A DNA stretch of 64,000 bases from Colwellia polaris (GTDB taxonomy: Bacteria > Pseudomonadota > Gammaproteobacteria > Enterobacterales > Alteromonadaceae): contig NZ_NBOE01000001.1 of NCBI RefSeq assembly GCF_002104515.1, positions 434,001 to 498,000 on the forward strand, given 5' to 3'. Each line of letters opens with the position of its first letter. Position 1 is the stretch's first letter. Under the pieces are notes generated by a model. The model saw only the letters and a list, made by a program, of their open reading frames with translations, had not been told where the DNA came from and made no database searches. Position numbers and translations under genes: made by a program. Positions 1 to 9,092 of this stretch are shown here, piece after piece.

Positions 1-106
1 GCAAGATTAGTTCGGTTGCGATTTGATACTTTAAGTGTCTAATTTAACGAGCTATTAAATCGAGAAAGCCAGATTAACTAGTACAGTTATTCAAGCATTA
101 GAAGTT
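1..106. other. Left-edge stretch, no supported gene
   Basis: Nothing can be firmly called here. One plus-strand frame is open from the window edge to a TAA at 40-42, so the last 13 codons of a gene could lie here, but the fragment is too short to recognise. The terminator hairpin that follows at 107-137 fits a plus-strand transcript ending at this place as well as the end of hemL from the other side. Confidence 0.2.
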
Positions 107-137
107 AAAAAAGGTAAGCATAATGCTTACCTTTTTT
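107..137. terminator. Bidirectional Rho-independent terminator downstream of hemL
   Basis: A perfect 14-bp inverted repeat, AAAAAAGGTAAGCA and TGCTTACCTTTTTT, closes on a 3-base loop. The A-run on one side and T-run on the other make it work in both directions. It lies 47 bases beyond the hemL stop codon on the minus strand. Confidence 0.85.
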
Positions 138-183
138 GTTTTCTAGCAACTACAAAATTTGTAATTAAGCTATTTAATTCAAG

Positions 184-1467
184 CTATAGCTTAGCGAAAC
201 AACGATCAGCGGCTGCCAAAGTAAATTCAATTTCAGCCTCACCGTGGGCTGTTGAAACAAAACCTGCTTCAAATGAAGATGGTGCTAAATACACGCCTTC
301 CTCTAACATCAAATGAAAGAATCGATTAAACTTCTCACCGTCACAAGCCGTGGCTTGCGCAAAACATGTGATGTCTGTTTCAGTGGTAAAAAAGAAGCCA
401 AACATTGCACCGACATAGTTAATGGCTAAAGATACCCCGTTTCTTTCTGCGGCAGCCTTCAAGCCCATTGCTAGCTTTTCGGTTGTATCACTAAGTAATT
501 GATGCTTATTACCCTTACAGAGTTCGTTTAGCGATGCTAAACCTGCAGCCATAGCGATAGGGTTACCTGATAGTGTACCTGCTTGATATACAGGCCCAAC
601 AGGCGCAATATAGTCCATGATTTCTTTTTTGCCACCAAATGCGCCAACAGGCATGCCACCACCGATAACTTTTCCAAGTGTAGTTAAATCTGGCACTATA
701 TTGTAATGGGCTTGGGCACCACCTAAAGCAACACGAAAGCCAGTCATCACTTCATCGAAAATTAAAACGCTGCTGTATTGATCACAAATAGTACGTAAGC
801 CTTCTAAAAAACCAGCAACTGGTGGTATACAGTTCATATTACCTGCGACAGGCTCGACAATAATACAGGCAATTTCATCACCAAATTTTTGAAAAATCTC
901 TTTAACTTCTTCAATGTTGTTATAGCTAACTGTTAATGTGTGTTTTGCTACATCTTCAGGTATGCCTGGGGAGCTAGGTACACCCATCGTTAGCATGCCC
1001 GAGCCCGCTTTAACTAATAGAGAGTCAGCATGACCATGATAGCAGCCTTCAAATTTTAATATTTTATCACGGCCGGTAAAGCCACGTGCTAACCGAATGG
1101 CACTCATGGTGGCTTCAGTACCAGAACTTACCATACGTAATTTCTCCATTGAAGGAACAATTTCACGTACTTTTTCAGCCATCGTTATTTCTAACTCGGT
1201 AGGTGCGCCGAAGCTCAGACCACTTTGTGCTGTTTCAATGACAGCTTCTAAAATAGTAGGATGGTTATGGCCTAATATCATTGGGCCCCAAGAACCTACA
1301 TAATCGACATACTTCTTATCTTCAGCATCGAAAATATATGCACCTTGGGCCTTTTTAATAAATAACGGAATACCACCAACGCTATTAAATGCTCGAACGG
1401 GAGAGTTTACGCCACCAGGAATTACGCCTTGGGCTTCAGTAAATAATTGCTGAGAATTTTTTGTCAT
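184..1467 (-). CDS. hemL: Glutamate-1-semialdehyde 2,1-aminomutase
   Basis: Converts glutamate-1-semialdehyde to 5-aminolevulinate, the last step of the C5 route to heme precursors, in the cytoplasm with pyridoxal phosphate (PLP). The 427-residue length is the usual family length. Family hallmarks seen: the N-terminal [11 protein letters not shown] segment, [15 protein letters not shown] for cofactor phosphate binding, the FDEVMTGFR segment with the cofactor-contacting Asp near 238, and the Schiff-base lysine K266 in [17 protein letters not shown]. It lies 43 bases downstream of pyrB on the same strand and may share its transcript. It ends at the bidirectional terminator at 107-137. The nearby hemJ-like gene is another heme-pathway gene but is separated by pyrB. 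Identification is firm. Confidence 0.97.
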   Translation of the reverse strand: MTKNSQQLFTEAQGVIPGGVNSPVRAFNSVGGIPLFIKKAQGAYIFDAEDKKYVDYVGSWGPMILGHNHPTILEAVIETAQSGLSFGAPTELEITMAEKVREIVPSMEKLRMVSSGTEATMSAIRLARGFTGRDKILKFEGCYHGHADSLLVKAGSGMLTMGVPSSPGIPEDVAKHTLTVSYNNIEEVKEIFQKFGDEIACIIVEPVAGNMNCIPPVAGFLEGLRTICDQYSSVLIFDEVMTGFRVALGGAQAHYNIVPDLTTLGKVIGGGMPVGAFGGKKEIMDYIAPVGPVYQAGTLSGNPIAMAAGLASLNELCKGNKHQLLSDTTEKLAMGLKAAAERNGVSLAINYVGAMFGFFFTTETDITCFAQATACDGEKFNRFFHLMLEEGVYLAPSSFEAGFVSTAHGEAEIEFTLAAADRCFAKL

Positions 1468-1510
1468 AATGTTCTACTCATTGTTAATGTAACCTACAGC
1501 GAGGCTAAAA

Positions 1511-2521
1511 TTAGTATTTATTTGTGTGCCAGGTAACCGGCTTTTCATAATGGCTAAGTCTGTTTTCAACACCTAAGCTCAAGGCAAATAAAGCCATACG
1601 TACTAATACCCCATTTTGCGCTTGGCGAAATATAGCTAAATTATCAAGATCATTTAAATCGATATCGAGTTCGTTTGCTTCAGCACGAGAGTCGCGTGGT
1701 AACGGGTGCATTATAACCGTGTGTTGATGGCAGTATTGTTGATAAATTTGTCGGTTTAAACTGAAATGACCGCGGTACAAATCAGCTTCATCTTTACTAG
1801 CAAACCGTTCTTGCTGAATGCGAGTTTGATAGATAACATCACACGCTAAGTTACCTTCAATTTTATCCGTCATCACAACTTCATGGCCAGCATTAATGAG
1901 TGCATCTACAACACTATCTGGCATTTGTAATGCTTTGGGTGCAATCATGGTGACTTTAATATTATTGTATAAGCTGATTAATTTAGATAATGAATGTACA
2001 GTTCTACCGTGCTTAAGGTCACCCATTAGTACAATATTCAGGCCATCAAGCCCCATATCGTAGCGTGCCATTTCTGACTGAATGGTAAATAAATCTAATA
2101 AAGCTTGAGTCGGATGCTCGTTTGCACCATCGCCCCCATTAATAACTGGTACACTGCTCCCTTTAGCAAATTCTGCGACCGAGTGCATTGCAGGGTGGCG
2201 CATGGCTATTACGTCAGAATAACCACTTATCACACGTGCAGTATCAAATAAAGATTCACCTTTGGATAAGGACGAGTTTTCCTGGCCTACGGTTTCTCTA
2301 ACAAAGCCGCCTAATAAATTAAATGCAGTGCCGAAACTAACGCGTGTTCGAGTACTGGGTTCAAAGAATAAATTACTTAAAATGGCACCATCAAGCACAT
2401 GACAGCGTTTTTTTCGCATGGCATATGGTGCCATGAGCGTTGAAATCTCTAGAATACGGGAAATGCTTTCTCTATCGAACTGTGATACAGATAAGATATG
2501 GTTTCCTTCAAATTTCATCAT
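1511..2521 (-). CDS. pyrB: Aspartate carbamoyltransferase catalytic subunit
   Basis: Joins carbamoyl phosphate to aspartate, the committed step of pyrimidine synthesis, in the cytoplasm. Seen in the sequence: the carbamoyl-phosphate loop FFEPSTRTR (STRTR at 56-60), the active-site lysine region SSLSKGES (K87), HPTQALLDLFTI near 136-147, and the C-terminal HPLPRDSRAEAN that closes over the substrates. At 336 residues it is slightly longer than the E. coli enzyme (about 310). No pyrI regulatory-subunit gene is next to it, unlike the enterobacterial pyrBI operon, so allosteric control through PyrI cannot be assumed. The 197-base upstream region carries two closely similar palindromes, a possible operator pair. 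hemL follows on the same strand. Confidence 0.96.
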   Translation of the reverse strand: MMKFEGNHILSVSQFDRESISRILEISTLMAPYAMRKKRCHVLDGAILSNLFFEPSTRTRVSFGTAFNLLGGFVRETVGQENSSLSKGESLFDTARVISGYSDVIAMRHPAMHSVAEFAKGSSVPVINGGDGANEHPTQALLDLFTIQSEMARYDMGLDGLNIVLMGDLKHGRTVHSLSKLISLYNNIKVTMIAPKALQMPDSVVDALINAGHEVVMTDKIEGNLACDVIYQTRIQQERFASKDEADLYRGHFSLNRQIYQQYCHQHTVIMHPLPRDSRAEANELDIDLNDLDNLAIFRQAQNGVLVRMALFALSLGVENRLSHYEKPVTWHTNKY

Positions 2522-2555
2522 AGATAATACCTAAATTATAAACAGAACTACCAAT

Positions 2556-2567
2556 GCGAATATTCGC
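2556..2567. promoter_or_regulatory. Palindrome in the pyrB upstream region, copy 1
   Basis: GCGAATATTCGC is a perfect 12-bp palindrome 35 bases upstream of the pyrB start codon. A near copy lies at 2625-2636. The spacing and pairing suggest an operator, but I know of no regulator for this exact site. Confidence 0.35.
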
Positions 2568-2622
2568 TAAATTGGGATGTGGTTTTATTCATATTAAATA
2601 GTGGGCTGTTGTTTTTAAACGA

Positions 2623-2638
2623 CAGCGAAAATTCGCTG
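2623..2638. promoter_or_regulatory. Palindrome in the pyrB upstream region, copy 2
   Basis: CAGCGAAAATTCGCTG is an inverted repeat with 6-bp arms (CAGCGA and TCGCTG) around AAAT. Its core GCGAAAATTCGC differs from copy 1 (2556-2567) by one base. It could be a second operator site for pyrB, or an RNA hairpin in the leader. Confidence 0.35.
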
Positions 2639-2718
2639 CGAAATATAGCACAAAAGTCAAAAGCAAAATATGTATTATCTAATTTGTCCTATGTTTCTGT
2701 TTGCTATTTAGCCAATAC

Positions 2719-3150
2719 TCAAAAAGGTTTTATATAAACTAAAATAATGATGGCGAGCATTAAAATCACAGGGATTTCATTAAAAAATCGATAAAACTTT
2801 CCAGAACGTGTGTTTTTGTCTGCCGCAAAAGTGTTAACTAGTTTAAAACAATAGCCATGGTAGATCAGTAATAGCACAACTAAACTAATTTTAATGTGTA
2901 ACCATTTAGCGGCAACAAACCAAGCATAGCCATATTGAATAATAATTGCGATACCAAGTAATACGGTGAAAATAGCGAAAGGTGTGATGAAATAAAGTAA
3001 GCGACGCTCCATACCTTTAAAATGTTGCTGCACTAATGGTTCGTTTGATTCTGCATGATTTACAAAAATACGCGGCAAGTAGAATATACCTGCAAACCAA
3101 GCAACCATAAAAAAAACATGAAAAGCTTTGAGCCAAAGAATGGTTGTCAT
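2719..3150 (-). CDS. hemJ: HemJ-like protoporphyrinogen IX oxidase, membrane protein
   Basis: A 143-residue inner-membrane protein of the HemJ/UPF0093 (CopD-like) family, which oxidises protoporphyrinogen IX in bacteria lacking HemY or HemG. About four hydrophobic segments are visible (around 5-24, 50-72, 82-102 and 122-141). The first carries a conserved histidine (H11 in WLKAFHVFFMVAWFAGIFYL), and a lysine/histidine-containing segment KWLHIKISL begins the third, matching the family's heme-ligand pattern. Its start codon overlaps the end of the ClC gene by 4 bases, implying translational coupling. Family assignment is good; the enzymatic role is inferred from the family. Confidence 0.82.
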   Translation of the reverse strand: MTTILWLKAFHVFFMVAWFAGIFYLPRIFVNHAESNEPLVQQHFKGMERRLLYFITPFAIFTVLLGIAIIIQYGYAWFVAAKWLHIKISLVVLLLIYHGYCFKLVNTFAADKNTRSGKFYRFFNEIPVILMLAIIILVYIKPF

Positions 3151-4844
3151 TTATTGGTTTTTCCTTTTAAGAGATAAGAACGAATATAGTCAAAGGTAAT
3201 TATACCCATAATTTGCTCAGGATTATCTTGATATATATAAACTCCCCCTTTTCTTTGCTTTACTAATAATAAGTAAGCTTCTGCCAATGTTGATTGACTA
3301 GAAAGAGGTATAAGCCAATGTTTTTCTATTGTGGGTGTATCATCAATATTATTGGTAGTTTGCTGATAAAAAATAAAACCATTTTTTTCACCTTTACCAG
3401 TGACTTTACAAATAAGCTGATCTTTTTGTGCATCTGCTTGATGCTCTAATGCTAAGGTAATGGCTTTCTCATTTGGGTCATTTAACAAGGTAAAGTTTTC
3501 ATCCATAACCCCGATCACCCCAATACGCTGTAATGACTTTTCAAGCGGAGGTCTTCGATAAGGAAGACCTTGTACTTCTAGTTGCATAATAAAAATCGAG
3601 CGATTTCCAAAAAATTGTCCTGAGAACACACAAGCACTGGTGATTACAACCATAGCAGGAACAATAATTTCAATTTGGTTCGACATTTCTACTACACACA
3701 GTAAAGCTGCTAAAGGGGCATTAAGTGTCGCGGCCATAAAACCAGCCATGCCCATTAAGGCAAAGTCGCTGGCGGAAATATCACTGGTCACAAAATACGT
3801 GGCGATAACAGAACCACAAATACCAGCAATTGCACCAATACCTAAGATAGGACCAATAATGCCACCTGGTATACCTAAACCCAAAGCAAAAACCGTCATG
3901 AGCACTTTAGCTACTAATAAGCCTAGTAATAACTGTAGCTCAAAATTATTTTGCAAAGAAAAATTAATAGCACTTAAGTCAGTGCCCATTGCATGAGGTA
4001 CAGTATATCCCAGTGCTCCAGTAATTAAGGCTGCGGTCAATATACGAGGAACAATATGAAAACGCGCGCTATGCTTTATGATTAGAATTAAGTGGCGATT
4101 AAATACAAATGCAATAACACCCAATACCATGCCTAGTACAGCTAAAGAAAAATAATGGTCAGTAGTTAACGTTATAGCAATAAAGTGGCCAAACTCATGT
4201 GAGGGACCAAAGATACTACTGGTTGTCAAAGATCCAACAATTGCAGCAATCATAACAGGAATAAAAATATGTACTTTATATTCCCTTAAAATAACCTCCA
4301 TAACAAACAAAACAGCCGCCACAGGCGTATTGAAACAAGCAGCAATGCCCGCTGCAATACCACAAGCACTTAAACTTCGAATTGCGTTATAAGGTAAATT
4401 TAATTTATTGCCGATATAGCTGCTACATGCTGCTCCTAAATGCACAGCAGGGCCTTCTCGACCAACCGAAAAACCTGAAATAAGTGCGACAGCACTGCCA
4501 ATGAATTGATTAATGGTGTTACGAAAAGGAATAACACCATTTGCAATTTTTAAGCGATGCAACACAAAGGGAATACCACTTCGAATATATTTATAACCCG
4601 TAAGCCAAGCAAAGAAGAGAATAACGGCTGCACCAATTATGGGTAATAGGAAACGACTTAAAGCAGTTAAACTGTTATAGTCATCTTTTTCGTTCATAAA
4701 AAGTGATTGAACGCCTTCAATGGCGAATATGAAAAGCACCACCAGCATTGCCGATGCAAAACCACCAATAGCCGCTAGTAAGCATAGCTGCCAAGATGTT
4801 TGGGGGAGAGCAAGACGCTTTTTAAGCTGAATGATTGTCTTCAT
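3147..4844 (-). CDS. ClC-family chloride channel or transporter with C-terminal CBS-like region
   Basis: A 565-residue inner-membrane ClC protein that moves chloride across the membrane. The selectivity-filter motifs are present: RSGIP (88-92), GREGPAVHLGA with the gating glutamate E130, and GLGIPGGIIGP (322-332). After the membrane part (roughly 20-410) comes a cytoplasmic tail ending in a CBS-like segment (about 435-560). Aligned by eye to E. coli ClC-ec1, the internal proton glutamate (E203 there) is Val here: LFVMEVILREY, E183 then V184, as in vertebrate ClC channels. The central tyrosine position appears to be Phe (F418). This suggests channel-like or altered coupling rather than classic 2:1 chloride/proton exchange, but that is inference. 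It overlaps hemJ by 4 bases. Confidence 0.9.
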   Translation of the reverse strand: MKTIIQLKKRLALPQTSWQLCLLAAIGGFASAMLVVLFIFAIEGVQSLFMNEKDDYNSLTALSRFLLPIIGAAVILFFAWLTGYKYIRSGIPFVLHRLKIANGVIPFRNTINQFIGSAVALISGFSVGREGPAVHLGAACSSYIGNKLNLPYNAIRSLSACGIAAGIAACFNTPVAAVLFVMEVILREYKVHIFIPVMIAAIVGSLTTSSIFGPSHEFGHFIAITLTTDHYFSLAVLGMVLGVIAFVFNRHLILIIKHSARFHIVPRILTAALITGALGYTVPHAMGTDLSAINFSLQNNFELQLLLGLLVAKVLMTVFALGLGIPGGIIGPILGIGAIAGICGSVIATYFVTSDISASDFALMGMAGFMAATLNAPLAALLCVVEMSNQIEIIVPAMVVITSACVFSGQFFGNRSIFIMQLEVQGLPYRRPPLEKSLQRIGVIGVMDENFTLLNDPNEKAITLALEHQADAQKDQLICKVTGKGEKNGFIFYQQTTNNIDDTPTIEKHWLIPLSSQSTLAEAYLLLVKQRKGGVYIYQDNPEQIMGIITFDYIRSYLLKGKTNK

Positions 4845-4903
4845 ATTGTATTATTTTTATTGGGCATATTTACAGACATTCTGGATATCATAATACTTTT
4901 CAA

Positions 4904-5647
4904 ATGAATTGGTTAGCAAAAATAAATTTCAACACGATAGTAAAACGCTTAGGAGCATTTAGATCAGCGATTTTACTTTTAGTTATAGTCTCTATATTAC
5001 TATTTTGTGGATATCGCCTTGGTAATTTTTATCATGGTTATCAAACGCAAACATTGGCACAACAACAAACTAGGTTAGATTTTATTTATCAACAATTAGT
5101 GGAGAAAACTCAGCGTATTAATACTTTAGAAGTTGAGCTAGAAGTTGAACGTATGGCGAACAGTCGCAGCCAGGAAACGTTAAAGTCAATTGAGCAAGCG
5201 CATTACCAAGTAAAAAAGGAGCTGGCTTTTTATGAAAAAGTTATGGCGCCGGAAAAACAAGCTAATGGTTTAGTTATTGATGGTGTAAGTTTGACAAAAT
5301 CAGAGAGCCCAAATCATTATCGTTTTCAAGTGGTGCTTGTACAGCAACTATTGCGTAAACGTTATGCTAAAGGTCACATTGAACTGTCAATTACTGGTAG
5401 TTTAGATAATAAGCCAAGCAGTATTGCTTTATCTCAGTTGTCTACATTAGAGAAAAAAGACTTATCATTTAGCTTCCAGTACTTTCAAATTATCTCTGGG
5501 GAGCTTACTTTGCCAGAAAATTTTGTACCTGAGACTATTCATGTTGCTGCGATATTAACTAAAAGTAAATGGCAGCAATACAACCGTATCGATCAAAGTT
5601 ATCCATGGTCCAAAAGTCTAGATAATATTACCCAGAGTCAGCCATAA
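4904..5647 (+). CDS. Inner-membrane protein of the DUF6776 type
   Basis: About 247 residues from the ATG at 4904. An in-frame upstream ATG at 4835 would overlap the divergent ClC start and adds a non-conserved-looking tail, so 4904 is preferred. One transmembrane helix near residues 19-38 (AILLLVIVSILLFCGYRLG) is followed by a coiled coil rich in Glu and Gln (about 50-115) and a beta-rich C-terminal domain. This pattern fits the DUF6776 family, whose function is unknown. It sits directly upstream of erpA (64 bases). Confidence 0.7.
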   Translation: MNWLAKINFNTIVKRLGAFRSAILLLVIVSILLFCGYRLGNFYHGYQTQTLAQQQTRLDFIYQQLVEKTQRINTLEVELEVERMANSRSQETLKSIEQAHYQVKKELAFYEKVMAPEKQANGLVIDGVSLTKSESPNHYRFQVVLVQQLLRKRYAKGHIELSITGSLDNKPSSIALSQLSTLEKKDLSFSFQYFQIISGELTLPENFVPETIHVAAILTKSKWQQYNRIDQSYPWSKSLDNITQSQP

Positions 5648-5711
5648 TACTTGACTAAAACAGTCAAGTTTAAGATAATTGCCCTAGTTAACCTGTATTA
5701 AGTTGAGTTTT

Positions 5712-6053
5712 ATGTCAAATCCTGAATTACCGATTAAATTTTCCGACGCTGCGGCGACTAAAGTATTGACGTTGATCACCGAAGAAGAAAACCCAAACTT
5801 GAAATTACGTGTTTACGTTACAGGTGGCGGTTGTTCTGGTTTTTCTTATGGTTTTACTTTTGATGAAAAAGTAAATGATGGTGATATGACCATAGAAAAA
5901 CAAGGTGTTACTATGGTGATCGATCCAATGAGTTTACAGTATTTAGTTGACGGCGAAGTTGATTATATTGAAGGCTTAGAAGGTAGTCGTTTCTTAGTAA
6001 ACAACCCCAACGCAACAACCACATGTGGTTGTGGTTCTTCATTCTCTATTTAA
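5712..6053 (+). CDS. erpA: Iron-sulfur cluster insertion protein ErpA
   Basis: A-type carrier that delivers Fe-S clusters to apo-enzymes, including those of isoprenoid synthesis. The three cluster-binding cysteines are present: [11 protein letters not shown] and the C-terminal [15 protein letters not shown] codon at 5703 is in frame, but the ATG at 5712 gives the normal start ([11 protein letters not shown]) and length (113 residues). A strong terminator follows within 20 bases, so it ends its transcript. Confidence 0.95.
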   Translation: MSNPELPIKFSDAAATKVLTLITEEENPNLKLRVYVTGGGCSGFSYGFTFDEKVNDGDMTIEKQGVTMVIDPMSLQYLVDGEVDYIEGLEGSRFLVNNPNATTTCGCGSSFSI

Positions 6054-6071
6054 TGAACAATAATTTTTTGC

Positions 6072-6098
6072 AAAAGCCGACACGATGTCGGCTTTTTT
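6072..6098 (+). terminator. Rho-independent terminator after erpA
   Basis: Stem AAAGCCGACA / TGTCGGCTTT with a CGA loop, followed by a short T-run. It lies about 20 bases after the erpA stop codon. Confidence 0.88.
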
Positions 6099-6330
6099 GA
6101 TCTTTAAATAAGCTGACATTCGAGTTAGTCATCAAACAAACTACAGACTTATAAATAAAATCTACAAAGGTCATTATTTATGTATTTAAGGGCAGTAAAT
6201 CTTTACAATTACTGCATATTTTTATTCAGTATTATCAGCTGATTCAAGTGAATTCATTGTAAGTTCATCGGCTTTTATAGATACTTACCATTAATGGCAA
6301 ACTGAAAAAACAATTGATTTAAGGAAAAAC

Positions 6331-7740
6331 ATGAGCTCAAAAATAAAATTAATTACCAGTACCTATTTAGCTTTGTTAATAAGCGCGACTAGCTTATTTG
6401 CATCAGCGCAACAATTAAGTACTGAACAACAAGCGCAAATGAATTCGCTTAAAGAAACGGCACTGCAGTCTGATTTATCCTACCAATTAATCGAATCTCT
6501 AACCACAGAAGTGGGGCATCGATTAATGGGCTCTGAAGGTGACAAAAAATCAATTGTTTGGGCAATAAATAAAATGAAAACCTTAGGGTTTGATAAGGTT
6601 TGGTCTGAAGACGTTACGGGTAGCTACTGGTTACGTGGTGAAGCAAAAGCGCGCATAGTAGCTCCTTATCCACACGACTTAGTGGTTTTAGCACTTGGTG
6701 GCAGTATTGCTACGAAAAAAGAAGGTTTGACCGCTGATGTTGCCCATTTTGAAACGTTTGCTGATTTAAAAGCCGCGCCAGATAATAGCCTTAATGGTAA
6801 AATTGCGTTTGTTTCTTATCAAATGGATCGCGATATTGACGGCGAAGGATATGGCCCGGCAGTTGGTACACGCGTTAGCGGTGCTGTAGTGGCGGCACAA
6901 AAAGGTGCGTCAGCACTTGTTATGCGCTCAGTTGGAACTGACAATAATCGTACGGCTCATACCGGCGTTATGCGTTACAAAGATCAAGTGAAAAAAATTC
7001 CGGCAGCGGCATTATCTAACCCTGATGCTGACTTATTAGTCAACCAACTTAAACGTGGTAAAGCAGTAAGTTTATATCTGCATATGACCGCTAAAACTGA
7101 TGCAGAAGTTGTTGCAACATCTGCAAATGTTATTGGTGAGTTTACCGGTAGTGAGTTTCCAGAAGAAATTGTTTCTTTAGGTGCGCATTTAGATAGCTGG
7201 GATGTAGGCACAGGCGCGTTAGATGATGGCTTAGGCATAGGTATGGTTATGGCAGCAGCACATCATATTGGCCAATTACCTGAACGCCCTAAACGCACTA
7301 TCCGCGTTATCTTATTTGCCGCTGAAGAAGTAGGCTTATTGGGTGCAAAAGAATATGTCAAAGTGCATAAAAATAATATGAACTCACATGTTATTGGTGC
7401 TGAATGGGATTTTGGTATAGGCCGTATCTATAAAATGACCCCAGGTGTTGGTGCACAGTCACTTAATGCGATACGAGAATTAGCACAGTATTTAGCACCT
7501 TTAGGTGTTGCGTTATCGCCTGAGAACAACGCAAAAGGACAATCTGATATGAGCGCATTAAGTGATGCGGGCATGCCAAGCATTGATTTCGCTCCCGATG
7601 GTTCTAACTATTTTGACTACCACCATACTGAAAATGATACTTTAGACAAAGTTGATCCAGCAGCGTTAAAAGTTAATACCGCTATTTATACTATGTATGC
7701 ATACTTTGCTGCTCAAGCAATGGTGGACTTTAGAAAATAA
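6331..7740 (+). CDS. Secreted M28-family zinc metallopeptidase
   Basis: A 469-residue exported peptidase. It begins with a signal peptide (hydrophobic core TYLALLISATSLF, likely cut after ASA near residue 26). A PA-type insert domain lies around 110-250 and the zinc peptidase fold follows. Metal-site residues are visible: H286 in GAHLDSWDVG, D298 in GALDDG, the catalytic E332-E333 pair in FAAEEVGLLG, a late Asp in AEWDFG, and a histidine in DYHHTENDT. The overall order resembles carboxypeptidase Q/plasma glutamate carboxypeptidase relatives, so it probably trims small peptides in the periplasm or outside the cell. Exact specificity cannot be read. It is a single gene with its own 277-base upstream region. 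Confidence 0.88.
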   Translation: MSSKIKLITSTYLALLISATSLFASAQQLSTEQQAQMNSLKETALQSDLSYQLIESLTTEVGHRLMGSEGDKKSIVWAINKMKTLGFDKVWSEDVTGSYWLRGEAKARIVAPYPHDLVVLALGGSIATKKEGLTADVAHFETFADLKAAPDNSLNGKIAFVSYQMDRDIDGEGYGPAVGTRVSGAVVAAQKGASALVMRSVGTDNNRTAHTGVMRYKDQVKKIPAAALSNPDADLLVNQLKRGKAVSLYLHMTAKTDAEVVATSANVIGEFTGSEFPEEIVSLGAHLDSWDVGTGALDDGLGIGMVMAAAHHIGQLPERPKRTIRVILFAAEEVGLLGAKEYVKVHKNNMNSHVIGAEWDFGIGRIYKMTPGVGAQSLNAIRELAQYLAPLGVALSPENNAKGQSDMSALSDAGMPSIDFAPDGSNYFDYHHTENDTLDKVDPAALKVNTAIYTMYAYFAAQAMVDFRK

Positions 7741-7786
7741 ACCGTTAGTTTTAAGGGTTAATATATCTAATACTAGCCCTTTTCAA

Positions 7787-7841
7787 GGTAAGCTTTAGTG
7801 ATTAAAGCTTACCATTACACTGTTATAAATCTATTACAGTG
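7787..7841. terminator. Hairpin pair between the convergent peptidase and HD-GYP genes
   Basis: A perfect 11-bp stem GGTAAGCTTTA / TAAAGCTTACC (7787-7813) with a 5-base loop is followed by a second imperfect stem starting CACTGT and ending ACAGTG (7818-7841). There is no long T-run, so termination is only likely, based on position between convergent genes. Confidence 0.45.
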
Positions 7842-7842
7842 A

Positions 7843-9012
7843 TTACCCTTCTTGTAATAAAAATTCGATTATACGATTGTGATCGATATCATAATCTACA
7901 GGGTTTACGCCTCGAATAATAAAGTCGGCTTCTTTCGCTAAATCAATATTCTTAGCCATAATGTATCGGTGATATTTTATATTATAGAAGCAACGCACTT
8001 TAGGGTTAATAGGGTCGTCTTGATTTCTCCCTTCAACGATGGCTAGGCGTTGGGAATTAAGCTCTACAATACTGCCAACAGGGTATACGCCCAAGCACTT
8101 AATAAATAAATCAACGAGTCTTGGCATCAGCTTACCGTCAAGCGCTAAGCCTCTTAAAATACCGAATGCTTTAATTGGACTATAATTTTTTTTATAGCAG
8201 CTCTCTGCTGTTAGTGCGTCAAAAATGTCACATATGGCGATCATGGCACCGTAGTTTGAGATATTATCTTGATGTAATTTTTGTGGATAACCTGAACCGT
8301 CTAGGCGTTCATGGTGGAGTGCCGCAACCTCTAAGCTTAGCTCAGAAATATCCGGAATAGCTTTAATAATATCAATGGAATGGTTGACATGTTCTTTAAT
8401 CACTTCAAATTCTAGTTCGGTTAATTTATCTACTTTATTGAGCAATTTATCTGGGACTTTAATTTTTCCTACGTCATGCAGAAATGCGCCAATAGCAAGC
8501 TGTTGAGTAACATCACGATCTATTTTTAAAAAACGTGCAAAAACTGTCATAAGTACAGAAACTGAGACAGAGTGTTCTAATAAATACTGGCTCTTGTCGC
8601 GGATGTTTATTACGCAAACTAAAGCATCAGGGTTTTTAAATATTGCGGTAATAATGTGATTTGTCACCTCAATAATAGGTGCAAGATCAATCGGTCGGTT
8701 TTGTTGAGCATCAAGCAATATTTGTTGCTGAATTTGTTTCGATTGTTTAAAAATATTTTTAGCTTTGGCAACTTCGAGGATTAAAGGACCTGACTTTTCT
8801 AATTGTTCTGGAAGGTTTGTCTTGAGAGCTTCATCTATGGTTTTTGTCGTATCAATTAATACCGAGTTAACCCCCTTAGCTTGTAAACCCAGAATAATAT
8901 CATTGCTTTTAATATGTCCTGCGCGGGCTAGGTTATATGTACCTTGCTGTTCAACAATATCGACAACAAAGTGGCCTTTTTTTAAATCATTGATACTAAC
9001 TTTTATTATCAT
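7843..9012 (-). CDS. HD-GYP cyclic-di-GMP phosphodiesterase
   Basis: A 389-residue cytoplasmic protein with an N-terminal DUF3391-like domain (about 1-130) and a C-terminal HD-GYP domain (about 145-330). The HD-GYP signature is complete: HDVGKIKVPDKLL for metal binding and HHERLDGSGYP for the GYP motif, so it should hydrolyse cyclic-di-GMP. There is no membrane segment and no receiver domain. The diguanylate cyclase gene lies 80 bases upstream on the same strand, so synthesis and breakdown enzymes are paired. A role in controlling the nearby MSHA pilus is plausible but not shown by the sequence. Confidence 0.92.
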   Translation of the reverse strand: MIIKVSINDLKKGHFVVDIVEQQGTYNLARAGHIKSNDIILGLQAKGVNSVLIDTTKTIDEALKTNLPEQLEKSGPLILEVAKAKNIFKQSKQIQQQILLDAQQNRPIDLAPIIEVTNHIITAIFKNPDALVCVINIRDKSQYLLEHSVSVSVLMTVFARFLKIDRDVTQQLAIGAFLHDVGKIKVPDKLLNKVDKLTELEFEVIKEHVNHSIDIIKAIPDISELSLEVAALHHERLDGSGYPQKLHQDNISNYGAMIAICDIFDALTAESCYKKNYSPIKAFGILRGLALDGKLMPRLVDLFIKCLGVYPVGSIVELNSQRLAIVEGRNQDDPINPKVRCFYNIKYHRYIMAKNIDLAKEADFIIRGVNPVDYDIDHNRIIEFLLQEG

Positions 9013-9092
9013 AATACAATTATTTAGAACAGATACCTTAATAATAGTCCTTGGTTAATAAAAGGAAATTCATTTTTGCAGAAAAGTTTAAT

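Noticed and set aside
1-42. The end of a gene cut by the left edge
   Set aside because: Only 13 codons are open in one frame; there is nothing to recognise, so no CDS is called.
3640-3996. A 118-residue plus-strand open frame inside the ClC gene
   Set aside because: It is a shadow of the ClC reading frame; the ClC protein has clear family motifs at the same place.
4835-4903. Upstream ATG start for the DUF6776-type gene
   Set aside because: It would overlap the divergent ClC start and add a sequence that does not look like a conserved N-terminus; ATG 4904 is better.
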